This document shows positions 1-11,842 of a DNA stretch of 64,000 bases, piece after piece. The notes beneath the pieces were generated by a model that was not told where the DNA came from, ran no database searches, and saw only the letters and a list, made by a program, of their open reading frames with translations. The position numbers and the translations under genes were made by a program. Source of the DNA: Campanula takesimana (lineage: Eukaryota > Streptophyta > Magnoliopsida > Asterales > Campanulaceae); NCBI GenBank assembly GCA_026119855.1, contig JAOWBW010000113.1, positions 310,001 to 374,000 on the forward strand, written 5' to 3'. The number at the start of each line of letters is the position of its first letter. Within the stretch, counting starts at the first letter, position 1.

Positions 1-265
1 CGACAACAATTGAAGGCCAGAAAAAGGACCTAGACATTAATCGATCGACCTACGGTGATTGAAAGGTCAAATTCTACCCTTTTTGTTTTAATTTTTGGAA
101 CGAGGTTTTTGGGGAATTGGGTCGCGTTCCCTAGTGATCCGGGACGCAAACGTACCGCGATCCAGGACGTGCGACCCGGGACGTGGGACGAGGGGGGAAG
201 TAGCGGTCCTGCCTCCTGGTAACTATGGTCCAGCACCAGCAAAAAGAAAATACAAAGATCCTATA
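1..265. other. GC-rich stretch with GGGACG-type words
   Basis: No gene is supported. Positions 120-215 are unusually GC-rich for this window and repeat short related words (GATCCGGGACG, GATCCAGGACG, GACCCGGGACG, GTGGGACG). They resemble in style the GC-rich word clusters inside LTRs elsewhere in the window (22660-22810, 12370-12480), so this may be the edge of another LTR retrotransposon cut by the window start. That is inference; no LTR end or target duplication is visible. Confidence 0.3.
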
Positions 266-655
266 TTAAACCATAGCGGCACTCCACTCCCTCTTCAAAT
301 CATTAAGGGACAAGCCTTTGAAAGCACCATTAGCAAAACCCATAGAGACGCTAAAGAAACCACAATTTCCCAAAAGAAATGTTTCAATAGACAATGATTT
401 TTGAAGATCCTTACGTTCCTCTCCAGCCAAATGCACTAACAAACAGCAAAACCGCACTCTCTAATAGCCGTATCGCATCATCTCCTTAGTCAAATCCTCT
501 AACTGAATCTGGAGAAATGAAGAAAGGAATTTTGGACTACCCACACTTCACCATCAACCTCAAACAAACAAACCCAAACATATCAAGTAATGCTGCAATG
601 CAGAAAGAGATGGCAGTGAATCTCTTCGGCCTCTTTGCAATTTACACACCAATTT
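266..655 (-). pseudogene. LINE (L1-type) ORF2 C-terminal relic
   Basis: Read on the minus strand across frameshifts and stops, this matches the tail of plant L1-type ORF2. A zf-RVT-like motif comes first (CVNCKEAEE then HCHLFLHC near 600-650), followed by a WLERNVRIFKN-like segment and a final block reading SLASLWV...GAFKG.SLNDL.REW (266-457). The same tail recurs in the LINE at 50970-51155. In LINEs this part follows the reverse transcriptase; here it is only a 3' fragment with several frame breaks and cannot encode a working protein. Family assignment rests on motif memory. Confidence 0.6.
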
Positions 656-1193
656 AGTATGATTGCCACTATTTGGTCCTACCTTACTTGAATCTGATTA
701 GTTGGCACCCAAAGTTGTGACCGTTTACCGGTGATTCAGGCAAATTTTTATTTTTTTAAGAAATAGCTTGTTTTAACATTTACCCACAACTTACAGAAGA
801 GAGGAATGAACTAGAATAACAACAATAGTTCAGTTGCTAGTTAAATTTTCATATATTTTGTATGAATACAACGACTTCTTTTTTGTTCCTACCAAGATAC
901 TCTTATTGCTTTAATTTCCCAGAAAGATATTAAAAAACTATGGAATTATAAGAGGTACTTCAGGATTTTACTTCACCCCAAAATATAAACGTAACTTTTG
1001 ATTGCTCGACACAGGGGCAGGGAGTAATCACCCACTTGATTACGTACTTAGATAGGCCGAAAAAAAACAATCATCATCACCAGTTTTCTGAAAGAATAGG
1101 CTGATACTTAAAAAATTAGATGAGCTTCATGGGTTTAATCCTAAGAGACTGATTACTAGGCATGTCTATTTTAGTGGGAAAAGTTAGCAATTA

Positions 1194-1705
1194 CTCCCTC
1201 TGTCCCTAAATGAATGTCCATTTTCAAGAAATTTTCGTCCCAAAATGAATGTCTTTTTCAGAAAAAACTCTCCCTAAATGATTTTTTACCAATTTTTTTT
1301 CAATAGTCGCTTTATACTTGCAAAACTATACTCCGTCCGTCCCACTCGAATTAGGACAAATTTCCATTTTGGGTGTCCCATTCGAATTAGGACAACCCAA
1401 AAATAGAAATATTTTATTTAAAGGACCCACATTCACACTCACAACAACTTTTCACTCATTATTCTCTACCCCACTTTCTCTCTATTACTTTACTTTTCAT
1501 ACTCACAACACCTGCCCCACTAACACTTTTTCCTTAATCCCCGTGCCCAACCCAAAAATCCTAATTCGGGTGGGACGGAGGGAGTATGTTTGGAAAGAAG
1601 ATTTCAAGATATAAATGGATTTTTTTTCTCACTAAATTGTATAAGTAGAGATTTTCATATGTCCCTTGATTTGAAACTTGGACATTCATTTAGGGACAGA
1701 GGGAG
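1194..1705. mobile_element. Stowaway-type MITE (outer of a nested pair)
   Basis: The left end CTCCCTCTGTCCCTAAATGA is matched by an inverted right end (TCATTTAGGGACAGAGGGAG), flanked on both sides by TA (1192-1193 and 1706-1707). CTCCCTCYGTCCC termini with a TA duplication are the signature of Stowaway (Tc1/mariner) MITEs. A second, different Stowaway is inserted inside it. Confidence 0.85.
1331..1584. mobile_element. Stowaway-type MITE (inner)
   Basis: Terminal inverted repeats CTCCGTCCGTCCCACTCGAA and its complement near 1561-1584 are flanked by TA (1329-1330, 1585-1586). It lies wholly within the 1194-1705 MITE. The open frame across it is an accident of TIR sequence, not a gene. Confidence 0.85.
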
Positions 1706-1707
1706 TA

Positions 1708-2438
1708 ATTGTTTTCCTGTAGTATCTGGTATGGCTACTGAAGAAACATAAGTATTGGTCTATGGTCACACGGGCCACCAAAACTAGCGAAGTGAAAAAT
1801 ATGATTTCCATGGCACTTGCAGAACGCATTATCAGAACTCATTATTCGTTTGCTTGCGACACGTTTATTAGATTCTTCTATCATCTATTTAAAAATGGTG
1901 GACACACGAAGTTGTGAGCCATGGCAAGTCAAGTTAATTAGAACTCATAAAAAGGCTTTAAATGAATAGGGGGGGAAATTGCTTCCTCTAGTGGGTGTCA
2001 TATATTGTAACTAATTCATTACAAACAAAGCTTATTTCGTACATTGTATGTTACATGTTATCATCAAGCTAATTTCTGGAGGGGTTACATCGCAGGGGTT
2101 GATGCTCTACTTGTTTAAAGATAGAGATGACAATTTATAAAGAAGTGGACAGCTCTAATAATAATTAGGGGGGGGGGGGGATATCATCAAAGATATTACA
2201 TGTGCAGGACATGCAATTAAAACATAAGTTGAATTCAGGAATAAAAACATAAAAAGTATATCGATGAGTTATTGACCTTTTGCAAGACCACAAAACTCAT
2301 TACACATCAAACTGCAAATAACTCCACAAGAACATAAATAAACTGAAATTTTAGCTATAAAAGCAACTAGACAGTCTCCACATTATTAAAGAAGAGAAAA
2401 GGCTGATATAGAACTCTCACGATCTTACAGACTCTATG
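1708..2438. other. Intergenic; no feature recognised
   Basis: No ORF, TIR or LTR end is recognisable. It holds a run of 13 G at 2168-2180 and otherwise AT-rich sequence. Confidence 0.5.
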
Positions 2439-3036
2439 TTAGAAAAAATAATTGCAGTAGTGAACACACCAAATAAAAGAACTTCCCCATCCACTCACAA
2501 TACCCTCTTTGCCTGCTAGCCCCAAAGTACTACCTCCCTTCCAGTTCAGGCCTCCCTCACTCCCTCCTACATCATCGGGTCCAGCATATTCAATATTAGA
2601 CTTGCAATACTAAACGATACTCTTTAAATTACCCCTCAAATAGCAATAATACGATATACAGTTAAGGATTTGGCATCATAAGTACTGTGCGAGTAGACAT
2701 CATTAGTATCGTATTAGAATTGAAACTGATTAACAGTGAGCAAAATCAGGATAAAGCTTAGATTACCGAATCAGAATTAGATTTGCGAAAGTATCGGTTG
2801 GATGAGCTATCGAGGAAAAACACTGAACCAGTTCCAGCGGCCTACAACACATGGAACAAATCAATTAGTACAGAAATCATGGATCCACGCCAACAAATTA
2901 GCGTGTATAGCAAATAACTACAGAGATTGAGATCGAGATGGAGATCGAGATTGAGAGAACAAACCCTAGCTTGAAGAAAGAGGAGGGATGAGGTAAACTG
3001 GATGAGGAGCAGGAAGGTGAAACAGCGAGAATCCAT
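2439..3036 (-). CDS. Possible small secreted protein gene, three exons
   Basis: Not a recognised family. An ATG at 3036 opens a frame starting MDSRCFTFLLL with a hydrophobic core and an LQA site, as in a signal peptide. Two further short open stretches lie downstream on the same strand with splice-like borders: 2767-2822 (acceptor TTCAG, donor GTAATC) and 2439-2600 (acceptor TTGCAAG, ending in TAA). Exons 2 and 3 join in phase, and exon 3 reads Gly/Trp-rich (GIVSGWGSSFIWCVHYC). For exon 1 the better donor (GTTTGT, after 2965) is out of phase; the in-phase donor (GTTCTC, after 2961) is weak. With that donor the product is 97 residues. It could instead be a transcribed leader of an unknown RNA. 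Confidence 0.35.
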
Positions 3037-3188
3037 GGCGAAATTTCAACCTGTTTTCTGATCGATGGATCTATCTCCAATTTCAGATTTCGTTTTTGGT
3101 TCTGGAGGACGAGTATTGACAGACAGGTGAGGTGGAGAGTAAATCCAACCTATACGGCGTCGTCCGATGCTTGGGATCCAAAATACCC

Positions 3189-3536
3189 AATTGTCCAAAG
3201 TTTAGTAGTTGTGCCGATCGAGGTCTTACATTTCAAATTTTGTTAATTTAGAGTCCAAAGTTAAAAACGTTAGTCAGTTAAGCATTTTTTTTACAAAATT
3301 ATCATAAAGAAAAACTTGTTATATGATCCCGATTGGCACATGTCCCCTAAACTTTGAACCCTAAATTGACAATACCCTTAAACTTTGGACCCTAAATAGA
3401 TAATTTTTCCTACAATTTCGTCAAAAACGCCTTTTAACTGATTAACTTTCTTGTTAATTTAGAACTCTAAATTGCAAATTTAAAACATCATGCCCCGATT
3501 GACACACACATATTATGCTTTGGACCTTAAATTGTC
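3189..3536. mobile_element. Inverted-repeat element, MITE-like
   Basis: The left flank (TTGTCCAAAGTTTAG...GCCGATCGAGG) and right flank (CCCCGATTGACAC...CTTTGGACC) are imperfect inverted repeats of roughly 60 bp, and further paired blocks lie inside (TTAGTCAGTTAA near 3270, TTAACTGATTAA near 3435). Superfamily and target duplication are not clear. Confidence 0.4.
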
Positions 3537-3545
3537 ATTGCCCCT

Positions 3546-5293
3546 TCATAAGATTCTTGTTGTCAATCATTGATTGTTGTATAAATCATTTGATACTTAG
3601 CCCCAAAATTTAAACATTTTCCACCACTAATATTACATGAAAAAAATAATAGGAAATTCATGTTTTAAGAGGGCAGTACGGTTCGGTGATGAATGATTTC
3701 GGTTTATTGAATAGAATTTTATACCCTAAAGCTCCTCAACCTAAATTATTTCTTAAAGCAAATCAACATTTTTAATTCGTGTACTTTAGTGTAACTTTGC
3801 TTTTAACTTCTCTCTCTCTCTCTCTCTCTCTCTCACCAGTTTTAATCTCTCGCTTAAAATATGTCCTCGCTTTGCCCAGAGGCCATACTTCATCAAAAAA
3901 TGTTAGCAAAAGTTGAAAATTAACTGGACTTAACGAGATGCATGTCTAAAGCCAAATCAATTATTAAGTTTCTAAGATTTCATACGAAAATCAAAAACCA
4001 TTTTCTAACAAACAAAAAAAAAACTTGCGAAATCACACAAACCACACTATGATTTCGAATACAATTACACATCGATTTAAAACCAAAATCAAACACAAAA
4101 TAAATAAAAGTTGATGATCTCAATTTGACTTGGCGAAAAAAACCAATTTCAAGCACATCAAACTCTCGGAATTCAATCAAATTCAAATCCATATAAATCA
4201 ATCAATGGTTGATAATTTCAGTTTGATTTTCGGTGGAGAAATCCATTTCAAAACTATCACTGTCATCAAGCTCACAAAGACCTAATTGTTAAACCCAATC
4301 TTGGAATTGATTTCAGATTCTCGCTCATTGTTGTTCATCCACTATTGTTGATTTTCTATTTTATTTTTGATTATAAGCACAAAAAATCAATTTCAAATTA
4401 CACACATTATAGTGTATTTCAATTGCTTTATTGCTTTCATATATTGAGAACTGAGTTTCTGGCTATCCCTTCACTTCTCATGTTGCAACTCTTCGCACTC
4501 ACGCACCAACTCTTCGCCACCACCAACTACACGAAAATGAGATTGTTTCCCCTTCTTCCAAGTTTTCTATTTCCTATTTTGTTGCTAAGAACAATATGCA
4601 CATTTGTTTCATGTACGAAAATGATTTGTTTGGTTAGAAATTGGCTCCTATAGTTGCGTATCAGATTTCAAAAGTTGGTATGAGGCACAACTATCAGTGT
4701 GAAAATTGGTTTTTTTTATGAAAGAATGTTTTTCTTTGGCTGGCTATCAAAGTTATTTTGACTAGATAGTTGGTTGTAAGATATTTTGGCTATGAATGTT
4801 TTTTTTCCTGATAGTTAGCTATTATAGGGGTCTAAATTTTGGTGAGCGGGCAATATTTTTAGACGTGCACACCCAACAATTGAAGATGTCTAGAGTATTT
4901 TGAGCCTCAAAGGAATTTTGAAAACTGCTAAACCTTCTGAAAGCGTTGGATTGGATCCAAAAAAGTATGATAAAGACAATTATCATTTCATCCCAAAAGG
5001 AAAATGGGCGTTATTTTAATAGCACTAAAAAGAAAAAAATGGCATTCTTCATTTTATAATGGAGAGGGTACAAATAAGTCAAATAATGTAAATTTAAATG
5101 TTTTATTCACAAAAAGTGTAGTATTCTTTTTTAATTAGTTAAGGATTTACGTTTAAAGATATTTAAGATTGCATATTTTCCATTTTTTTTGTGTTATTTG
5201 TATTTTGTAATTAGGTAATGTTGCAAAATATAAATTTATAAAATACGGTCACAAGAGATTTTGTTGATTGTTTTGTTCATTACTGATGGGGCT
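3546..5293. other. Intergenic AT-rich DNA with a (TC)n microsatellite
   Basis: No supported gene. A TC dinucleotide tract occupies about 3809-3834. Short open frames at 3980-4201 and 4345-4653 have biased AT-rich composition, no motifs and no splice context, so I do not call them. Confidence 0.5.
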
Positions 5294-5302
5294 TATAATT
5301 AT

Positions 5303-6383
5303 GACAAAAACTTGCATGAGAACACACAAATATGTTCTCATGGATGTGAACAATTGCATTTGGGAATTTGGGAGCAATTAGGAGCAATGTGAAGTAGAGG
5401 ATCCCGACCCGTATTTCACACAAAATCTTCCACGTGGCAAAGATATTTAAAAAAAACATTTTTCAAGAAATTTGTTTTTGGGTGTTTTTTCGTTTGTCAA
5501 AACTAAGACTTACAATAACTAATGTAACAGCGTTTATACATAAATTTAATGCATATGTAAAGTAACAGTTCAACCCTTTACACTTTAGAACTAAAAACAC
5601 TTGTTTTAGTAGCATTCTAAAAATAAGAATGTACTCCAATTTTATATAAAAAGTTATACTATTTTTTTTTCAAAGTGTAAAGTGTTACAATATTCAAATA
5701 ATATGATACATTTTTTTAAAAAAAAGTATACATTTTGTCTAAAAAATGTTATGTTTACTTGTATAATAACTATATCCATATGTTTTTAAATAATAAGTTA
5801 TAATGAGTTCAACTTATCATGGTACATGTAAATATATTACATTATCTATAGAAATGTATTACAATTTTGTCTACCAAAGTGTTATATTTACTTGTGCAAA
5901 CAATTACGTTTATGTGTATAATTTGTTATTTTTCAAATGTTACTTTCTTTCAAAAAAAAAATAGAATCAATATACTCTAGTTCTTTATTTTGCAAAAACA
6001 CTATTACATTTCAATATAAAGACAATTACATTTAGTTATAGTTAGTGTTACACGTAACTATAGTTAGTATTACAGTTGAAAGATGAGTAAAATGCACATT
6101 TTTTTTTTGTAAAACTATAAACAATGTTACATATAAGTAGCACAATTGATACATTTAGTTGTAGTAAGTATTACTTTTGACGGACGAAAAACACCCAAAT
6201 AAATATTTTTTGAAAAAAAATTACAATTTTTTTAGATTAAACTGCCACGTGGCAGATTTTGGGTAAAGCACGGATCGGGATCCTCTACTTCGCGCTAAAT
6301 TGCTCCTAATTGCTCTCAAATTCTCAATTCCGATTTTTCTCATCCATGAGAACAAAATGAATGTTCTAATGGGAGACCGGCTC
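5303..6383. mobile_element. Non-autonomous MULE with 9-bp target duplication
   Basis: Long terminal inverted repeats of about 125 bp: the left arm (5320-5440) contains GAGCAATTAGGAGCAAT, GAAGTAGAGGATCCCGA and CCACGTGGC, and all recur in reverse complement at 6243-6370. The perfect 9-bp direct repeat TATAATTAT (5294-5302 and 6384-6392) brackets it, as expected for Mutator-like elements. The 0.8-kb interior has no ORF and is rich in repeated GTTAC/GTAAC-type words (5500-6180). Confidence 0.75.
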
Positions 6384-6392
6384 TATAATTAT

Positions 6393-6899
6393 AAAGCAAA
6401 TATATACTTTAGTGAAACTTGTTGCATTATTTTTCTAAACTGCTTTTTCTTTCTTTCTTTCATTGGAACTTATTGTTTTATCTTAATAAGGATTAGGTTA
6501 ATTGTTGGGTTTACAATAGTTAGAAAACGGGCAAAGCCAATGCCATTTTGGTTAGGGTTAAAACTCAAAAAACGACATTGGCAATGCCGTTTTTATCCTT
6601 CCCCAACACCAGTTTTATCTCCCAACACCACCCGTTTTCTTTCTCACCCTTTCATTATTTTGATCTCTTCTCCATTTCATACTCATTTCATAGTTAGGTT
6701 TTAAAACTCAAAGCTCGAACTCTCTACGATATTTGGTGAATAAAAAGAATCAAAGCATTTAAGGTACATTTTAATCTTTCTTATATGTTTTGATTTGTAT
6801 AATGTGAATTTGAATTAGATTTATTTGTTGGTTTTTTTGTAAATGCATTGATAATAAATTAGAATTTTGACAGTCGAATTCATTTGTTTAGGAGTAAAT
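6393..6899. other. Leader region of a decayed MULE, no ORF
   Basis: AT-rich sequence upstream of the MULE transposase remnant. It includes a segment near 6530-6600 with the paired words GCCAATGCC and GGCAATGCC. No gene is supported; the open frame here begins inside the neighbouring TIR. Confidence 0.35.
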
Positions 6900-8145
6900 A
6901 TGAGTGGAGTTCCACGTATTTTTATGTGCTACTAGGGAGGAGATAATAAACACCCGTTTGAAGGTAGTCATTTTGAACAGGAGCCAAAATGTGCACTTAA
7001 GGCAAAAACTCAATGGAGGTATACAAAATAGATTAGAAGTTATATAAGAAAACTGAGGTAGATCGAACCAATGTTAAGTTAAAAGTTATTTGTAGATATC
7101 CTCATCTGGTCGGCTATGGGGTTGCATATTACATTCCGTTTCCAGTCGAGGATGATGTGAGTATGGAAGTCACGTTTGATGTTTCTGCTCAATTAGGTGG
7201 GATGAGTAGCCTGCAGTTGTATGTTGTCATGAATTTTGTTGATAATATACTTTCGGATGAGTTTGAAACACGTGAGGAGCCGATACAAAATGAGTATGTT
7301 CATGACATAGAAAACTTTCAGATGGGTTCTTCAAGTTACTACCCTAAGAGAGTTGTTGATGAGTTTGAAACATATGTGGAAGAGGAAGAGGAAATGGAAG
7401 TGGAAGAAGAAGAGGAAGAAGAGGAAGAGTAACGTGAAGATGATGATGATGTAGATTATGAAGCTAATTTGCTTATAAATGAAGAGGGTGATTCTGGAAA
7501 TGAAGATTGTAAGAGTCTAACTTATATTAGCGAGAATGAGGGTGATGATGGGGAAGGTGATGATTTGGGAGCACACATGATTACTTATAATGAGCCACAA
7601 AATCAACTGTATGAGAGAGGAGACTATCAATTTTACGGCGATATTAGTAAAGGATCAGAGATTTATAATAATAGTGAATATAAGTTTTCAGAATGGAATG
7701 CAAAGAGTGATGAAATCGTCAAAGGTATTCGCTTCTCAAAGAAGATTGAAGTGTAGTATGAAATAAAGAAGTATCATATTAAGAGAAATATGTGGTTCAA
7801 GGTGAAAAGGAGCACAACGCGAAAATGGACTATTGAGTGTTTGGTGAAACAGTTTCCCTGCAATTTCCATGTGAATGTGAGTCTAAAGAATGGTGGGTAT
7901 TGGGAAGTAACTAAATAAAAGGGTCCACATTCTTGCTTAGCTTCAGATGTTAGCGGAGATCATCCCAACTTAGATGCTCAGTTTATAGGATGAGAAGTTA
8001 TGGAACTTATCAAGGTTGATCCAGAGTACAAGATTGCGCTTGTTAAGTCAACAATAAAAGCACTCCACGGTAAGGATGTTTCATATCGGAAGGCATGGTG
8101 CGGTAAACAAAAAGCAAGTGCTCAAGCATATGGGGACTGGGAAGA
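6900..8145 (+). pseudogene. MULE (MuDR-type) transposase N-terminal remnant
   Basis: The sequence reads through several stops as the N-terminal third of a plant MULE transposase. It begins with an ATG reading SGVPRIFMCY, then a PB1-like start (VGYGVAYYIPFPVEDD) and an ELYV-type motif. A very acidic linker follows (7370-7560). The MuDR DNA-binding domain reads YHIKRNMWFKVKRSTTRKW (about 7770-7830), then WEVTK..GPHSC, LIKVDPEYKIA and SYRKAWCGKQKA...YGDWED, ending at 8144. There are stops near 7430, 7756, 7917 and 7991. The DDE catalytic domain is absent, because the LTR at 8146 begins immediately after the GDWED motif: the element was cut by that insertion or a later deletion. Confidence 0.7.
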
Positions 8146-9540
8146 TGTTGGATATTATGCCCTAGGCCCTTGAGAAAGGCCAATGCGTTACATCATAGAT
8201 TCATTATTATAAAGATAACAAACCCGATTATTATATCTTTTGCATGTTTATTATAATAATCATTGTCCCTAGTACTTATGAAGAACTATTGTAAGTTTAA
8301 TAAATGATCATATGATGATTATGTGCATTGGATGCAAATTAAACTTATGGATACTTGTTGGAAAACAAGGTACTGGATAGACCCGTTGTGAGATTTATGT
8401 CATGGTCAAATGTCATAATTAAATCTCATAATAGTCATACCATTTGAATCCTTAGACCTGAGATTATCATGGTCTTCCACATGATGAACATTATGTTTAA
8501 CGTACTCAAATTCTACTCTTAACCGAGTAGTTATAAAGGTTACGATTGGCATAGTCGGATTCGTGTAGGGAAGAATGATAAGTCAATATGGGATTTGTCC
8601 TCTTTGGAGAGATATCTGCTTTGGCCACTCGAAGAGTGAGATTGATGATAGTGCATGTCCATGCCCAAATGAATTGATGTGGTCAATGTCACTTGCTCGT
8701 ATCAATCTACTCAAGATCGAGAAAGCATTGGACAACATAAGTTGACTTGGAATATGACTTATGTCCAACATGATATCGCGTGACAAAGGGATTGTGATAT
8801 GTTCTATAAGGTAACTTTGAACTTTCAAAGTTATACTAATTGGGTAGTCATAATTGCTTGCTAGAGTCCGCTTATGACTTACGGGTTCTGACTTGTTCGG
8901 ACTCGTTGCCAACTTAGTATAATCCTATTGGGTCACACACAATAGAATGGATTGAAAAGGCTGGGAAAATTTGGAATTCTGCACTGGCACCGTATGGTTG
9001 GACAGGAGGAGTACGGCTCCTAAGGAACTGTACGGCCGCCCCTCCAAACTTGGCCAAATTCTGCAGTTTTTTTCTTGGAGAAGAAATCCCGGGTCCAAAA
9101 GGAATTAGGTCAAACTTCTCATATAAAAAGAAGTGCCGGGTTTACAGCCCCTAACCCCATGGATAACTTAGGTTTTGAAAACCTATATCAATTGTTTGTG
9201 AAACATCAAAATATAGAGAGGTTGGATTATTAATTTAAGATCTATGATCATCAAATTCAATAATCAAAGAAGCAAAATAATTCCTACGAAGAAAGCGTTT
9301 CTTCATCAAGCCTTTAGATATAGCAGTCGTATCAAGAAGGTGTTATTGAGTCCGTTCGACGTGTGGATACCGGTAGAGGGTGTTTTTTATAGCACCTAAA
9401 GTCCGAGTTCATGGATGCGATCTTCAAGGGTTAGTTTCTTTCATCTTATATTTAATTTATTCAACATGGACAGATCCGGGATCATGGGTGTTTGATTTCA
9501 TGTTATTATTCCGCTGCGCATGGTGCATCAAAACCCAACA
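8146..9540 (+). repeat. 5' LTR of a decayed Ty1/copia element
   Basis: It starts TGTTGG, ends CCCAACA and is followed at once by a primer-binding site, which fixes the orientation. It is homologous in reverse orientation to the solo LTR at 11843-13340: both share a block around GTTGCCAACTTAGT next to GGGTCACACACA. Near 8990-9040 it carries clustered GTACGG words. No matching 3' LTR was found to the right, so the element is truncated. Confidence 0.75.
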
Positions 9541-9541
9541 G

Positions 9542-9557
9542 TGGTATCAGAGCCCCG
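9542..9557 (+). other. Primer-binding site, initiator tRNA-Met
   Basis: TGGTATCAGAGCCCCG lies one base after the LTR end. TGGTATCAGAGC is complementary to the 3' end of plant initiator tRNA-Met and is the usual copia primer site. Confidence 0.85.
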
Positions 9558-10599
9558 TTCATCATTGATTATTTTAATATATACACCATGTTTAAATTAT
9601 TTAATTCGATTATATGATTTTGCATGATGATAAAGATGAATGTGTGATTAGGGTTTAGTATGAGATATAAAAATATGAGCATGATTAGATGGGGATTATG
9701 TGATTATTATATTGATGTGATCTATATGAATAATTGCATGTTAGGGTTATCAATAAATAATTGGATTATGTGTATTGATAATTTAGACCTAATTTCTATA
9801 TGTAATAAATTGTTTATTCATGATATTAAGTAGATCTATCTAAAATCGTAATCTGTAAATTCGTGTTGGTTTAATCTGATTAATGCATGAACACGATAAT
9901 GGAATCGATCGAATTTAAAAATTCTGGAAATCTGAGACGGAGCACCGTACGGCGCCCTAGGTTTCCTGGGCAGATTTGTTTTGTTTTCTGGTTTTCTGAT
10001 TGTTCTATAAATCATTTACAGTATTCGAATCAGGAATTGAATCTGATTTCAGATGGCAGGTTTTCGAAACCATGTTTCGTGGAATATGATTTTAATCCAG
10101 AAAATTGCAGAAATCAGAATTCTGAAGAGTTCATGATTGTTGTAGTCTGTGAAATTGATGAGACAATAAAGGATATTGAAACAAGTTATCATTCCATACA
10201 GAATTGTGGTTGCCTCACAGGCTTAGTTTCCGCCGTATGGAAGATTCTCTTGGTTTCTTGATTTTAGTACGAAATTATGGTTGCCTTTTTTTTAGCTTCG
10301 GCAGTACGTTTTGTGCTCTCAATTTATAGATGTTCTGCGGATTCAAAAAGTTTCAGAATTTATCCCTATAAACAAAGTGCAAATTATTTGCAGAGAAGGA
10401 AACTAAATTTGGATTGATTCATTGTAAGGGTCAATGGCGGGCTTATGCCTTGTTTTTGGACACACGAATGAATTATCCAATCTATAAATTGTTTCCAGAG
10501 AATTTAGAATCCGTCCCCATTATGTTGCTTCATAATTAAAATCATAAGATTTTGCTTCTGTTAATTAATTTGATTAGTTAACATCATTTATGCAAAGAC
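9558..10599 (+). mobile_element. Copia untranslated leader
   Basis: Internal, non-coding start of the copia element between its primer site and the MULE insertion. It has no gag frame yet and contains further GTACGG-type words (9946, 10230, 10303). The open frame 9887-10261 shows no motif and is not called. Confidence 0.5.
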
Positions 10600-10889
10600 G
10601 AGAAAAGTACATTTTTCATCCCTCAACTTATCTATTTTTTACTTTTTGGTCACCAAACCATTTTTTTTTACTTAAGAATCCTCAAACTACGTTTTTTTTT
10701 TACTTAAGAGTCCTTCCGTCTATTGGCCATCTATATTGCCGTTAAGTATAGCTGGTGTGACATGCTGACTCATCATTTCTCTTATTTGGCAATATGATTA
10801 CATAGTTGGCAGTACACTGGATGATTATGTGGACTTACAAGGGTCAAAATGTTAAAAAATCAAAATGCAGACCAACAAAATACATTTCA

Positions 10890-11660
10890 TAACATTAAAA
10901 GGCTCTAAAAGAAAAATCCTTCCTCTCCTTATTCACGACTTCCTCTCTCCCAGGTAGCAAAAGTCTGTCCATCTTCATCCTCTTCATCTCCCCTTCTTCC
11001 ATAACCACCAACCATCCCCACTCCACTCCACGGTTATCTCGACTATCTTCCTCTCCCACTTCCCTTTTTTTCACCTCAATAAAAAAAAACCCCAAATCTA
11101 ACCCTAGAATTCGAAACCCCCAAATCATACCTAATCCCTAATACAGTTCATCAATCCATCTCCACTCCATCTCTCATTCTCTCTATACTACGCCGGCCCT
11201 CCTACTCCTCCCCCCCCCCCTCGAGAAATCGTCCCCTCTATCTCTCTCCCTCTTTCTCTCTGTAGATACATCTATTGATGATACGCGATGGTAACTCGAA
11301 GGCCTACAGGATCCCTCGACGATCTGTTGCAGATCTGGATGTTTAGGATTTCTAGGCTTGGTTCACACAACCATCTAACAATGCGCTGAATTGGAGCCCA
11401 ATTTGAGTTTCGGATTCCTGGGCTTGAGGTTTCTGGGTTTTTTTGTGCCAACCAGATTTGGGTTTGAGTTCTCTGTGTGTTTGATTTCTGTGAGTGCGTC
11501 TGTGTGTGGTGTTTGTGTTTTTTGAATTGGAGATTGGTTGATGAGGTGGTGATTTTGCTGTTGATGGTGGTGGTGGTTTGTGTTGGTGGTGGGTCACTGT
11601 GGTAATGGAGATGGTTATTTTACAATCAGTTTGAAGAATTAATCCTAAAAAATACACTGC
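10890..11660. other. Gene-like cargo inside the MULE
   Basis: CT-rich 5'-UTR-like sequence on the plus strand (10910-11270) leads to an ATG at 11289 opening a short frame (MVTRRPTGSLDDLLQIW) that stops after about 35 codons. GT-rich sequence follows (11440-11600). This is the look of a captured promoter/first-exon fragment (Pack-MULE), but the source gene is not recognised. Short minus-strand frames here (10895-11128, 11352-11657) are compositional. Confidence 0.4.
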
Positions 11661-11842
11661 TAAGAAAAAAATACTTTAAAATAACATTATAAAAATAACA
11701 CATTGAAAAAAACATTTATAACTAATTTTTAGAAAAAAAACAATATTTATATATTTATTCAACAAAGTAATTTATTTTCATAGTATTTTTGTTTATAATT
11801 TGAAATTAGTAGTTTGATAATTTTACATGCAACCCCTTCTAC

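Noticed and set aside
7157..7756. Two acidic open frames as separate genes
   Set aside because: They are the linker and N-terminal region of one MULE transposase, broken by stops; flanking motifs continue the same protein.
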